Source: Marinobacterium_D sp050908845
GTDB lineage: Bacteria > Pseudomonadota > Gammaproteobacteria > Pseudomonadales > Balneatricaceae
NCBI RefSeq assembly: GCF_050908845.1
Contig: NZ_CP194171.1
Span: 4,401,343 to 4,465,342, forward strand
Direction: 5' to 3'
Length of the DNA stretch: 64,000 bases
Shown here: one piece after another, positions 24,818 through 33,154 of the stretch
Position numbering within the stretch: the stretch's first letter is position 1
Layout: each line of letters opens with the position of its first letter
Notes under the pieces: model-generated
Told to the model about the DNA's origin: nothing
The model's database searches: none
What the model saw: the letters and a program-made list of their open reading frames with translations, nothing else
Program-made: the position numbers and the translations under genes

Positions 24818-26332
24818 TCAGGCCTGGCGAGCCGTCTCGAAGCGCGCTTTAAGATCGGCAATATCCATCGGGCGGCCGAAGTAATAGCCCTGCCCTTTCG
24901 AGCAGTTCTGCGCCAGCAGTGCCTGTTCCTGCTCGACGTTTTCTATCCCCTCTGCCACGACATCCACACCGAGCTCCCGGGCCATCAGGATCGTGGTGCG
25001 CACGATCGCCAGGTCATCTTTATTGTCGGGCAGCTCATCGACAAAGCTGCGATCGATCTTGAGCTCATGAATCGGCAGCTGCTTGAGCTTGAGCAGGGAT
25101 GAGAAGCCGGTACCGAAATCATCTATGGAAAACCGCGCGCCCTTTGCACACAGTCGTTGCATCATTTCCAGACAGGCATCCACATTTTCCATCGCCGCCG
25201 TCTCGGTGATCTCGAAGGTCAGGTAGGGCATAAACTCCGCGTAGGGCTCGAGCATCTCTTCCATGCGCACACAGCTGAGCTCACTGCCGACCAGTCGCTC
25301 GGAGATATTGACTGACAACCGCCCCACGCCACCTTTACCCAACAACCCCTGTGCGCTCAGCTGTTCGATCGACTGACACACAACCAGCTCGGTCAGCGGA
25401 AAAATCGCACCGTTATTTTCTGCCACCGGGATAAAGTCATCCGGTGACACCACGCCCCGCTCGGGGTGGTGCCAGCGTACCAGCGCCTCGACGCCGGATA
25501 TGCTGTGGCTGCGCAGTTCGTACTGCGGCTGAAACAGCACCTTGAACTGCTCGGCCCGGCTGTTAACCGCAACACCGAGCTCCTGGGATATGGCCTTTAA
25601 CCAGCGCTGACGCTCATAGAGATCCAGGTGAAAATGACACACGCCGCCTTTTTCCCGTTTCGCCCGTTGCAGCGCGGCATCGGCAAACCTCAGCAACTCG
25701 CTCTGCTCACGGGTATCGTCCGGGAAAGAGGCGATACCGATGCTGGCGGACAGCGAATAATGGGCATCACCGGCCACACTCAGTTCAGCCGACACCCGGC
25801 TGCCGATCTGCCTGGCCAGGCGCGCACTCTCTGCAGCGGACGAGGCATGCGAGAGAATGACAAACTTGTCACCGCCAAAGTGGTAAAGGCCGGCCCCTTC
25901 CGGGGCCTGTGTTTCCAGCAGGCGGGCAAAGGATCCGATCAAGCGGTCTCCGCCGTGATAACCGGAAATATCGTTAACCGATTGAAAATCGTCCACATCG
26001 ATCAGCAACAGGCTGACCGTCCTGGAACGATGATCGGCCTGTGCAAGAAAGTCTTCGGCATCCTCTTCAAATGCCAGCCGGCCGGGAAGCTGCGACAGGA
26101 TATTCAGGCGCGAGCTGGCGCGGGCCTGCCGGACCACCGACGCTGTCATCAGATACAGCAGCACAGCGGTTGTGCCTACATAGAGCCAGCCTTTGATCAG
26201 CTGCCAGACAGCCTGCTGCTCGGGGGATGAGACCATTGTCGTCACGAGCAGATCAGACAACAGTATCCATAACACCCCGACCAGCACGTAGGCCAGGGTG
26301 ACCTTCAATGCCGAGCGTGCGGAGAGTTTCAC
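24818..26332 (-). CDS. Membrane GGDEF/EAL protein, probable c-di-GMP phosphodiesterase
   Basis: 504 residues: two membrane helices (about 12-32 and 46-66), a GGDEF domain (about 85-235) and an EAL domain (about 250-500). The cyclase motif is GGDKF (153-157), with Lys in place of the catalytic Glu, so cyclase activity is unlikely. The EAL side looks complete: EALVRW (282-287), NISE, EITET, DDFGTG, KIDRSF and EGIEN. The likely activity is c-di-GMP hydrolysis, with the GGDKF domain as possible GTP sensor. The first codon is GTG. Confidence 0.85.
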   Translation of the reverse strand: MKLSARSALKVTLAYVLVGVLWILLSDLLVTTMVSSPEQQAVWQLIKGWLYVGTTAVLLYLMTASVVRQARASSRLNILSQLPGRLAFEEDAEDFLAQADHRSRTVSLLLIDVDDFQSVNDISGYHGGDRLIGSFARLLETQAPEGAGLYHFGGDKFVILSHASSAAESARLARQIGSRVSAELSVAGDAHYSLSASIGIASFPDDTREQSELLRFADAALQRAKREKGGVCHFHLDLYERQRWLKAISQELGVAVNSRAEQFKVLFQPQYELRSHSISGVEALVRWHHPERGVVSPDDFIPVAENNGAIFPLTELVVCQSIEQLSAQGLLGKGGVGRLSVNISERLVGSELSCVRMEEMLEPYAEFMPYLTFEITETAAMENVDACLEMMQRLCAKGARFSIDDFGTGFSSLLKLKQLPIHELKIDRSFVDELPDNKDDLAIVRTTILMARELGVDVVAEGIENVEQEQALLAQNCSKGQGYYFGRPMDIADLKARFETARQA

Positions 26333-26682
26333 GATAATTTTTATTCCAGCCTACAGGCGTCACACGTAGAGCAACGCCATTATTAGATCTCGCGTAACGG
26401 GCCTCCTGCCCTCCCCGCCGCCATGCCCGTGGCAACAGGGATTATCTTTGTAACATTCTTTGCACCGCCCCACCAGCGCCACAGCGCAAAAAATCCAACA
26501 AAAAACCTATAAAAACATAAACTTAAATAACAAACAGCAGAGCAAAACGCGCCTAAAGCCGAAACCAAAAGTGATCAGGACCCGGAACAAGGCTGCGATC
26601 ACAGCTCCCCCTCTTGGGCCGCCCGGGCTAAGCTGCTAGTCTTCGCGCAATGAACCCCACACCTGGCAACGGATAACCCGCC
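26333..26682. other. 350-base divergent intergenic region
   Basis: This lies between the divergent GGDEF/EAL gene and the 83-residue gene. It has a notably A-rich segment around 26500-26550 with several A-tracts, which may be curved DNA near promoters. I looked for a c-di-GMP riboswitch before the GGDEF/EAL gene and found none that convinced me. Confidence 0.35.
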
Positions 26683-26934
26683 ATGCAGATCGAATCTTTC
26701 CCCGCACTGCCTGCGTTTCTTCTCGAGCGCCTGCTCCCTTTTCAGCACGCGCCTGACTGGCCGCTGCTTTACGACGCGATCGCTGCACTGCGCCAGGCTT
26801 ATCCACAGCACTGTTTCAGCTCCGAGCCTTACCTCTATATCGATCTGCGCGGCAAAAGCTGCGGGCTGCTGTTTCGGGAGCAGGCCACGGATGAACTGTT
26901 TTATGTGCGCCGCGAGGACGAATCCGCCAGCTGA
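26683..26934 (+). CDS. Small protein, unknown
   Basis: The frame encodes 83 residues with a well-behaved globular composition (FPALPAFLLERLLPF, YLYIDLRGKSCGLLFREQ). There is no signal peptide, membrane helix or motif that I recognise. Its 3' end overlaps the convergent omega-amidase gene by 34 bases. The composition argues for a real gene but nothing confirms expression. Confidence 0.45.
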   Translation: MQIESFPALPAFLLERLLPFQHAPDWPLLYDAIAALRQAYPQHCFSSEPYLYIDLRGKSCGLLFREQATDELFYVRREDESAS

Positions 26935-27701
26935 AACTCATCCGCATCTTTCCAGGCCGGGAAGCGCTCGCGAAAGCTGCACAGTGCCCCGGCATCCAGT
27001 AAGCGGGTTTCCAGCCAGGCGTCCCCGTCGTCCCGCTGGTTCAGTGACTCGCCCTTGAAGTCCAGCAGCAGACTGTCACCGGCATAATCCAGACCCAGAC
27101 CATCGCGGCCGATGCGATTCACACCGGCCACGTAACACTGGTTTTCCATGGCCCGGGCCATCAACAGGGTGCGCCAGACATGGCGTCGCGGGGCTGGCCA
27201 GTTAGCCACGCAGATCATCAGGTCATAGTCGTTTCGGTTACGGCACCAGACCGGAAAACGCAGGTCGTAACAAACAATTGGCAGCACGCGCCAGCCACGA
27301 TACTCGATGATCGGGCGCTGATTCCCCGCCACATAATGCTCCGGCTCCTCACCCATACGGAACAGGTGGCGCTTGTCATAGAACTGCTGTTGGCCATCCG
27401 GTTCCACCCAGAGAAAGCGGTTTACAAAGCCGCTTTCCGTGGACACCGCCAGGCTGCCACAGATAGCGGCACCGGTGCGCTTCGCCTCGGCACGCATCCA
27501 CGCCAGTGTCGGCCCTTCGGGCGTCTCCGCCACACGCTCCGGCGCCATGGAGAAACCGCTGGTGAACATCTCGGGCAGGATAATAAGATCGGTGTTTCCC
27601 GCCAGCGCATCGAACCGCGACGAGAAATGCCTCCGGTTGACGTCAGGCGCCTCCCATTCAAGCGCCGACTGGACCAGTGTCACGCGCATCTGCTTATCCA
27701 T
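26901..27701 (-). CDS. yafV: Omega-amidase YafV, nitrilase superfamily
   Basis: This 266-residue carbon-nitrogen hydrolase carries the catalytic triad Glu44 (LPEMFTSGF), Lys110 (YDKRHLF) and Cys144 (VCYDLRFPVW). YafV/Nit2-type enzymes hydrolyse alpha-ketoglutaramate or alpha-ketosuccinamate, clearing side products of transamination. The ATG at 27701 is chosen because GGAGGAG ends five bases upstream. An in-frame GTG further up would swallow that site. A palindromic operator-like sequence lies upstream. Confidence 0.88.
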   Translation of the reverse strand: MDKQMRVTLVQSALEWEAPDVNRRHFSSRFDALAGNTDLIILPEMFTSGFSMAPERVAETPEGPTLAWMRAEAKRTGAAICGSLAVSTESGFVNRFLWVEPDGQQQFYDKRHLFRMGEEPEHYVAGNQRPIIEYRGWRVLPIVCYDLRFPVWCRNRNDYDLMICVANWPAPRRHVWRTLLMARAMENQCYVAGVNRIGRDGLGLDYAGDSLLLDFKGESLNQRDDGDAWLETRLLDAGALCSFRERFPAWKDADEFQLADSSSRRT

Positions 27702-27740
27702 TATCTCCTCCACACTAGATCCTCTAGGCGCCCATGCTTA

Positions 27741-27757
27741 TGTCTATTTTATAGACA
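27741..27757. promoter_or_regulatory. Operator-like perfect palindrome TGTCTATTTTATAGACA
   Basis: Two 7-base arms, TGTCTAT and ATAGACA, flank TTT. On the minus strand the palindrome immediately follows TTGACT, a possible -35 for yafV, so a bound repressor would block that promoter. It lies 40 bases before yafV and 109 bases before the small ORF that leads the receptor operon. Size and symmetry suit a dimeric regulator such as a GntR- or TetR-family protein. None is encoded nearby. Confidence 0.45.
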
Positions 27758-27865
27758 GTCAACAACGCTGGCATAATGACCACACTTTGTGCATTCTGAA
27801 TCCAGGCCGATCCCCAACCGGGGTGTCAGGCAGTTTATAAGTCACTTTTTTGCAACGGAATTTCG

Positions 27866-27958
27866 GTGATCGAATGGATTCTGGAAAATAACGGCTTTAT
27901 TCTTGAAGCCCTGCTCATGGCCGCTGTAGTGCTCTATGTCGGTCTCAAAATCAAGTAA
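27866..27958 (+). CDS. Possible 30-residue single-span membrane peptide
   Basis: A GTG-started frame of 30 codons encodes a peptide with one hydrophobic segment (FILEALLMAAVVLYVGL) and a Lys-rich end (KIK), the usual form of small inner-membrane proteins. A weak ACGGAA element precedes it. It ends 25 bases before the first receptor start at 27984. Expression is unproven; it may be a leader or an accessory peptide of the receptor operon. Confidence 0.35.
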   Translation: MIEWILENNGFILEALLMAAVVLYVGLKIK

Positions 27959-27983
27959 ACGCTATAGCCACCAGACCGTATCG

Positions 27984-30170
27984 ATGAAAACGCATCACTC
28001 CATGTTACCTCGCAGCCTGCCCCTTCTACTTGTTCTCGCGACAGGTACGGTCGAGGCTGAAGAGCTGTTGAGCGAAGCCGCTTTCTTCGTCAACATCCCC
28101 GAGGTCACGTCGGCCACACGCATGCCGCAGAAACTCTCCGAGGCACCGGCATCGATCACGGTTATCGACCGCGAAGTCATCGCCGCCTCGGGGCTGCAAA
28201 CGATCCCCGACCTGATGCGTCTGGTGCCGGGTTTCCAGAGCTATACGCTGAACCCTGATACCGCTGCGACCTCCTACCACGGCGCCTCCGGTGAATACCC
28301 CAATCGGCTTGAAGTGATGGTCGACGGCCGCTCGGTCTACCTGCCGCTGCTATCCACCGTGCGCTGGGAGACACTGGGCATTTCGATTCACGATATCGCA
28401 CGGATCGAAGTGGTGCGTGGCTCCAACGTACCGACCCAGGGCTCCAATGCGTTTCTCGGCTCGATCAATATCATCACCCATGAGCCCACGGCCAGCAGTG
28501 GCCTGGACCTGACGACCCTGTTCGGTAGCGATGACACCCGCAACGGCCATCTCAGCTACGCCGACAGCAACGGTCTGGTCAGTTACCGGATCAGTGCCAA
28601 TCATGAGCAGAGTGACGGTAACGATCATTACAGCGAGTTCTACACCGGCCCCTGGTTCGCCCCCGATGGCAGTGACGGAAACTGGCAGGACAAGCAGTCG
28701 CGAGATTATCTGAACCTCAGTGCCACCTGGACACCCGACCTGATCAACAGTTTCTGGCTGCAGGCGGGTATCGACCGGGGCCAGAGCAGGATGGGCCCTC
28801 TGGACAAACCCGATGCGCATTTCACCGAGCGCGATCACGAAAGCACCTTTATCAGCGGCCAGTTCAACCACCTCTACTCCGATACCGGCATGCTGCAGCT
28901 GCAGGCGTATACCAACCGCCTGTCGCTTGAAACACCCAAAGCCTCTCTGGCCGAAGCGTTAACCGAACTTGAGGCAGGCTCCCCAACCGACTGCGGCGCT
29001 GCAGACCTGGCTGCTTTCGACCAATTGCTCTGCGGTTACTCCCTGGTCGCCGAGCGAGATGGAGTCGCCAAGGCATTTGTCGACCAGAATAACTACCACC
29101 TGATCGAAGAGCACGGTGTCACCCGCTCCAGCGATATAGAACTGCAGATCAATGACACCCTGGGTAACTTCTCTTTTGCCGCCGGTCTTGGCTACCGGTA
29201 CATGTCGGCCCGCAGCAAGGTGCTGCTGCAGAGCGGCGAGGTCGAGGACGAGCTTTCCCGTCTGTTCGGTAGCGGCGAATGGACCTTGGCACCACGCTGG
29301 AGCCTGAGCTCGGGCATGATGTATGAATACAGCAGCGAATCCTCCGAGGCCTTTTCTTACCGCAACGCTCTGATTTTCAAACCTGGCAGGGGCAGCAGCC
29401 TGCGCCTCGGCTATTCCAGGAGCGAACGCCTGCCCTCGCTGCTGGAGCGTTATGGGGAGTCTTCGCTCTACATTCCCGCCTACCCAGGACTCAGCGATAC
29501 GCCGATACTCTACGACCGGGTCCGCGAGGCTAATCCGGACCTGGATACAGAGCAGATCTCCAGCTGGGAGCTCGGCTACTATCAGGCACTGCCCAACCAA
29601 CCGGGTTACCTGGATATAAGGATCTTCCGTGAAGAGGTTAGCGATGGAATTTCGTCTTACTGGGTTTACGACCCTACGGATCCCGATTCACGACAGCGTT
29701 TCATAACATCACGCAATGTGGCCGGCTGGACAAATGAAGGGGCAGAGATGCAGCTGCGCCTGGATCTGACGCGAGATCTTTGGGCCCTGTTCTCCTACGC
29801 CTATCTCAACACCAACCATGAGAATTGGCCGGAGGGTGATGCAGGCACTGATAAGACCTTTTTCAGTTCCAAGAATATCTCACCGGAACATACAGCCTCA
29901 TTGCTGGTAAACTGGTCAGCAACACCGACACTGGACCTGGGCCTTACCCACTATTACATGAGCGGCCTTGAGTGGATCGATTCAGAGGAATTGCCCGGCT
30001 ACGAACGCACTGACTTGCGATTAGCAAAACAGTGGCAGATCGATAACACCACCAGTATTGCAGCTGCGCTAGTGCTGCAGAATGCGTTTCAGTCCAATCA
30101 CCAGGATTTTTACGAGGACAACCAGTTCAACCGCCGCACCTTCCTGCAACTCAGTATGAGATACGACTGA
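27984..30170 (+). CDS. TonB-dependent outer-membrane receptor 1
   Basis: This 728-residue receptor has a signal peptide (MLPRSLPLLLVLATGTVEA), a plug domain (about 45-170: PASITVIDREVIAASG, DLMRLVPGFQSY, VMVDGRSVYLPLLSTV, IEVVRGSN) and a 22-strand-type beta-barrel. It takes up an unknown ligand across the outer membrane using TonB energy. It is clearly a paralogue of the next gene: both share RLVPGFQSY, SRSERLPSLLE and a long barrel pattern. No Fur box was found upstream. The barrel ends MRYD rather than in an aromatic residue. The frame is open further upstream, but this ATG gives the best signal peptide. Confidence 0.85.
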   Translation: MKTHHSMLPRSLPLLLVLATGTVEAEELLSEAAFFVNIPEVTSATRMPQKLSEAPASITVIDREVIAASGLQTIPDLMRLVPGFQSYTLNPDTAATSYHGASGEYPNRLEVMVDGRSVYLPLLSTVRWETLGISIHDIARIEVVRGSNVPTQGSNAFLGSINIITHEPTASSGLDLTTLFGSDDTRNGHLSYADSNGLVSYRISANHEQSDGNDHYSEFYTGPWFAPDGSDGNWQDKQSRDYLNLSATWTPDLINSFWLQAGIDRGQSRMGPLDKPDAHFTERDHESTFISGQFNHLYSDTGMLQLQAYTNRLSLETPKASLAEALTELEAGSPTDCGAADLAAFDQLLCGYSLVAERDGVAKAFVDQNNYHLIEEHGVTRSSDIELQINDTLGNFSFAAGLGYRYMSARSKVLLQSGEVEDELSRLFGSGEWTLAPRWSLSSGMMYEYSSESSEAFSYRNALIFKPGRGSSLRLGYSRSERLPSLLERYGESSLYIPAYPGLSDTPILYDRVREANPDLDTEQISSWELGYYQALPNQPGYLDIRIFREEVSDGISSYWVYDPTDPDSRQRFITSRNVAGWTNEGAEMQLRLDLTRDLWALFSYAYLNTNHENWPEGDAGTDKTFFSSKNISPEHTASLLVNWSATPTLDLGLTHYYMSGLEWIDSEELPGYERTDLRLAKQWQIDNTTSIAAALVLQNAFQSNHQDFYEDNQFNRRTFLQLSMRYD

Positions 30171-30203
30171 CCGGCCAACGGCATCAAGGACGATACCCGC
30201 TCG

Positions 30204-32210
30204 ATGAAACACCGCTTACTCCTTCCGCTGGTCACCACCCTGGTCTCCCCCGTACTGCACGCGGATGAAACCGGTTACCTTGTGGATATCCCCCGGGTTA
30301 CCGCCGTCTCCGGCAGCAGCCAATGGCTTAACGACGCTGCCGCGTCTGTAACCATTATCACCCGGGACCTGATCGATGCCTCCGGCGCCCGCACCATCCC
30401 CGAACTGCTGCGCCTGGTGCCCGGTTTTCAAAGCTACCGGGTGGATGCCCATAAATGGGGAGTCTCCTACCATGGTGTCGCCGACGATCTGCCGAACCGG
30501 CTGGAGTTTCAGGTCGACGGCTGCTCCGTGTATCTGCCGCTACTGTCGACCGTGGAATGGATATCACTGGGTATCACGCCGGACGACGTGGAGCGTATCG
30601 AGGTGGTGCGCGGCTCCAACGCCGCCACCCAGGGTTCAAATGCGTTCAGCGGTTCGGTCAATATCATTACCCGCTCGGCACTCAATGAAAGTGGTTTCAG
30701 CAGTACCACCCGCGTGGGTTCACGCGGTGAACGGTTGCAGACTGTGCGCGCCAGCGGGCTGGCCGGCGACGGGCACTACCGCCTCTCCAGCGGTTACCGG
30801 GAAGATCGGGGCAGCAAGCGCTTCGGCGACGGTTATCATGACAGCTTTATCAATACCCAGCTGCTGCTTCCCCTCAATCTCAGCGACACCCTCAACCTCC
30901 GGGCGGGCCTTGGCCGGGGGAGCGTTGCCAGCAGCACCGATTACGGGCCGGAAACCGGTCGTTACCATGGCGACCGCGATCACCGCGCCTTCCACTGGGC
31001 GGCGGACTTCGAGCATATCTACTCACCGACCGGCACGCTAAACCTTTCCGCCTGGCAGCAGGCCGTCAATCTGGAAACAGACAGCGCCCGCGACGATGTC
31101 GTGCTGCGCTTTTTTGGCGACCTGGTGTCTGCCGATGACCTGGCCGATTTTCGCGCCGCCAATAGCGGACTGCGCCCGGTGGCTGAGCATGGACGCAACC
31201 GGGTCAGTGACCTGAGCCTGAGGATCACCGAAACCTGGCAGGACCTGACGCTGAGCGGCAGCCTCGGGTGGCGTGAACTGACGGAGAAAAGTGATGTGCT
31301 GTTGGTGGAGGGTCCGGAAAGCGAAGAGCGCTGGCGGCTGCAATCCGCCCTGGAATGGCACCCCGCACGGCACTGGACCCTCAATAGCGGTGTCCTGTTC
31401 GAGTCGTCCGACATCGAAGATGCCCTGTCACTGCGCCAGTCGGTCAACTACAAACCGGATCGGCGCTCGGTGATCCGTCTTGGCTGGTCCCGCAGTGAGC
31501 GCCTGCCCTCCCTGCTGGAAAGCTACCAGAACTCCACTTTTTACCTGCCTTCCCTGGATGGCTACCTGGTGGATTACAGGCAGTACCAACCGCTGGCGCC
31601 GGAGCTGAACCAGACCTGGGAGCTGGGCTATCACCGTCACTGGAAAAAGACGGATTTTGTCGATCTGCGACTGTTCCGGGAAAAGGTCAGCAACGCCATC
31701 CACGGTGCAAGCTACAGGCTGTCAGCGGCAGAACAGGCCGATGGCCCGGTATTGAACAGCGTCGCCAGCAGCCGTGCCAACGGCGCGCAATGGACAGCCA
31801 GCGGTATAGAGGGGCAGTTCCGCCTGCAACTGAGCCCGGCGCTTTACACCCTGGCCAGTTACAGCCATGTGGATATCAGCAGTGAAAAAGGCCTGCTCCG
31901 GGGCACGAACCCGCTTGCCCCCAGGCATACAGCCTCACTGCTGCTGAACTGGTCCGCCAGCGAGAACCTGGATATCAGTCTGATGCATTATTACCTCAGC
32001 GATATCCAGTGGCTGCAAAATGAGCGTACCTACACCGACAGCCAGTCGCTGACCAACCTGCGTATCGCCTACACCTGGCCGCTGGTTGACTACAAGCTGG
32101 AAACTGCTCTATTGATAGAGGGGCTCGGCGCCCCCACATGGCCGGAGTTTTCCCAGGATAACGCGTACGACCGTGGCGCATTTTTTCAACTTAAGCTGGC
32201 ATACCGATGA
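30204..32210 (+). CDS. TonB-dependent outer-membrane receptor 2
   Basis: A 668-residue paralogue of the preceding receptor, 33 bases downstream. The signal peptide is MKHRLLLPLVTTLVSPVLHA, and the plug contains AASVTIITRDLIDASG, LLRLVPGFQSY and IEVVRGSNAATQGSN. The barrel is about 60 residues shorter than in receptor 1, mainly in extracellular-loop regions, so the two may differ in ligand or partner. Its stop overlaps the start of the binding-protein gene (ATGA), which argues for coupled synthesis. Confidence 0.85.
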   Translation: MKHRLLLPLVTTLVSPVLHADETGYLVDIPRVTAVSGSSQWLNDAAASVTIITRDLIDASGARTIPELLRLVPGFQSYRVDAHKWGVSYHGVADDLPNRLEFQVDGCSVYLPLLSTVEWISLGITPDDVERIEVVRGSNAATQGSNAFSGSVNIITRSALNESGFSSTTRVGSRGERLQTVRASGLAGDGHYRLSSGYREDRGSKRFGDGYHDSFINTQLLLPLNLSDTLNLRAGLGRGSVASSTDYGPETGRYHGDRDHRAFHWAADFEHIYSPTGTLNLSAWQQAVNLETDSARDDVVLRFFGDLVSADDLADFRAANSGLRPVAEHGRNRVSDLSLRITETWQDLTLSGSLGWRELTEKSDVLLVEGPESEERWRLQSALEWHPARHWTLNSGVLFESSDIEDALSLRQSVNYKPDRRSVIRLGWSRSERLPSLLESYQNSTFYLPSLDGYLVDYRQYQPLAPELNQTWELGYHRHWKKTDFVDLRLFREKVSNAIHGASYRLSAAEQADGPVLNSVASSRANGAQWTASGIEGQFRLQLSPALYTLASYSHVDISSEKGLLRGTNPLAPRHTASLLLNWSASENLDISLMHYYLSDIQWLQNERTYTDSQSLTNLRIAYTWPLVDYKLETALLIEGLGAPTWPEFSQDNAYDRGAFFQLKLAYR

Positions 32211-33154
32211 TTGGCGCACCTGCAAGGATGGCGAGTGTGAAACCCAGGCTACACAGGCTCTTACTGTGGTTATTACTGCTACTGCCAACGACAGCAGTGG
32301 CGGCGCCCCCTTATGTGCTGCTCAGTGCGGCAGGGGGCAGTTATGGCTGGATGCTGGAAGCGCTGAGCCAGCAGTACGGTGGCACACTCGAATCCGCCGT
32401 GTTGACGGATCAGACACCGGCATCACGCCCGTTTACGCTGGCGGTGGGCTCAAAGGCCTGCGAAGCGATGATCCGTTATACCGATGAAGAGCAACGTACC
32501 CTGTGCCTGTTTCTGCCCTCGCAGACCTTTGTCGAGCTGACATCCGGCGCCAGGGGCCAGCAGCTCCTGGCGGATCGCCGCATCAGCGCCATCTACCTGG
32601 ATCAACCCCTGCAACGGCAGATGTTATTGGCACAAATGCTGAAGCCAGAGCTGAAAACCATCGGCACCGTACTCGGCCCCGGCAGTGACAGCCAGGCGGA
32701 ACGGTTCGAGCAGGCCGCCGAGAGCCTGGGACTGACGCCGCTGATCGGCCGACTGCAGGGCAGCGAAAACCCGGTGCGTGCGCTTACGCCGGTCATCGAA
32801 CAGAGCGATGCCTTCCTGCCGCTGCCGGACAGCTCTGTATTCAACCGCGCCTCGGCGAAATGGATACTCTATCTCACGCTGAAAAACCGCATCCCGTTGA
32901 TCGGCTTCTCCGCCAACTACGCCAACGCCGGTGCCGTAGTCGCTCTGTATTCGGATTTGGGACAGATCGCCCAACAGGCGGTCGACATCATCAACAACCG
33001 CGTCAGCGACGCCGGGCAGCTGCCGCCACCGAGTTACCCACAGGCGTTCAGCATCAGTATCAACCACACCGCCGCAGGCAACCTGGATATGACGCTGCCG
33101 ACATCCAGCAGCCTGGTGGATGAACTCAAGCGGCTGGAAAGGAACGCGCGATGA
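32207..33154 (+). CDS. Periplasmic substrate-binding protein, TrpX/ABC_sub_bind type
   Basis: This 315-residue protein has a signal peptide (RLLLWLLLLLPTTAVAA) and a two-lobe binding-protein fold like the ABC_sub_bind (PF04392, TrpX) family, with a typical second-lobe stretch: IPLIGFSANYANAGAVVALYSDLGQIAQQA. No ABC permease or ATPase gene lies near it. Start and stop overlap the flanking genes by ATGA. A GTG at 32237 with AAGGA eight bases upstream is an alternative start that would trim the N-terminus to a cleaner signal peptide. A sensory, receptor-adaptor role is inferred. Confidence 0.75.
   Translation: MIGAPARMASVKPRLHRLLLWLLLLLPTTAVAAPPYVLLSAAGGSYGWMLEALSQQYGGTLESAVLTDQTPASRPFTLAVGSKACEAMIRYTDEEQRTLCLFLPSQTFVELTSGARGQQLLADRRISAIYLDQPLQRQMLLAQMLKPELKTIGTVLGPGSDSQAERFEQAAESLGLTPLIGRLQGSENPVRALTPVIEQSDAFLPLPDSSVFNRASAKWILYLTLKNRIPLIGFSANYANAGAVVALYSDLGQIAQQAVDIINNRVSDAGQLPPPSYPQAFSISINHTAAGNLDMTLPTSSSLVDELKRLERNAR

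Noticed and set aside
26333..26500. A c-di-GMP riboswitch before the GGDEF/EAL gene.
   Set aside because: The conserved core and tetraloop-receptor pattern of GEMM riboswitches are not present on either strand.
32207..33154. The binding-protein gene as part of a complete ABC importer.
   Set aside because: No permease or ATPase frame exists on either side; the next gene is a kinase.
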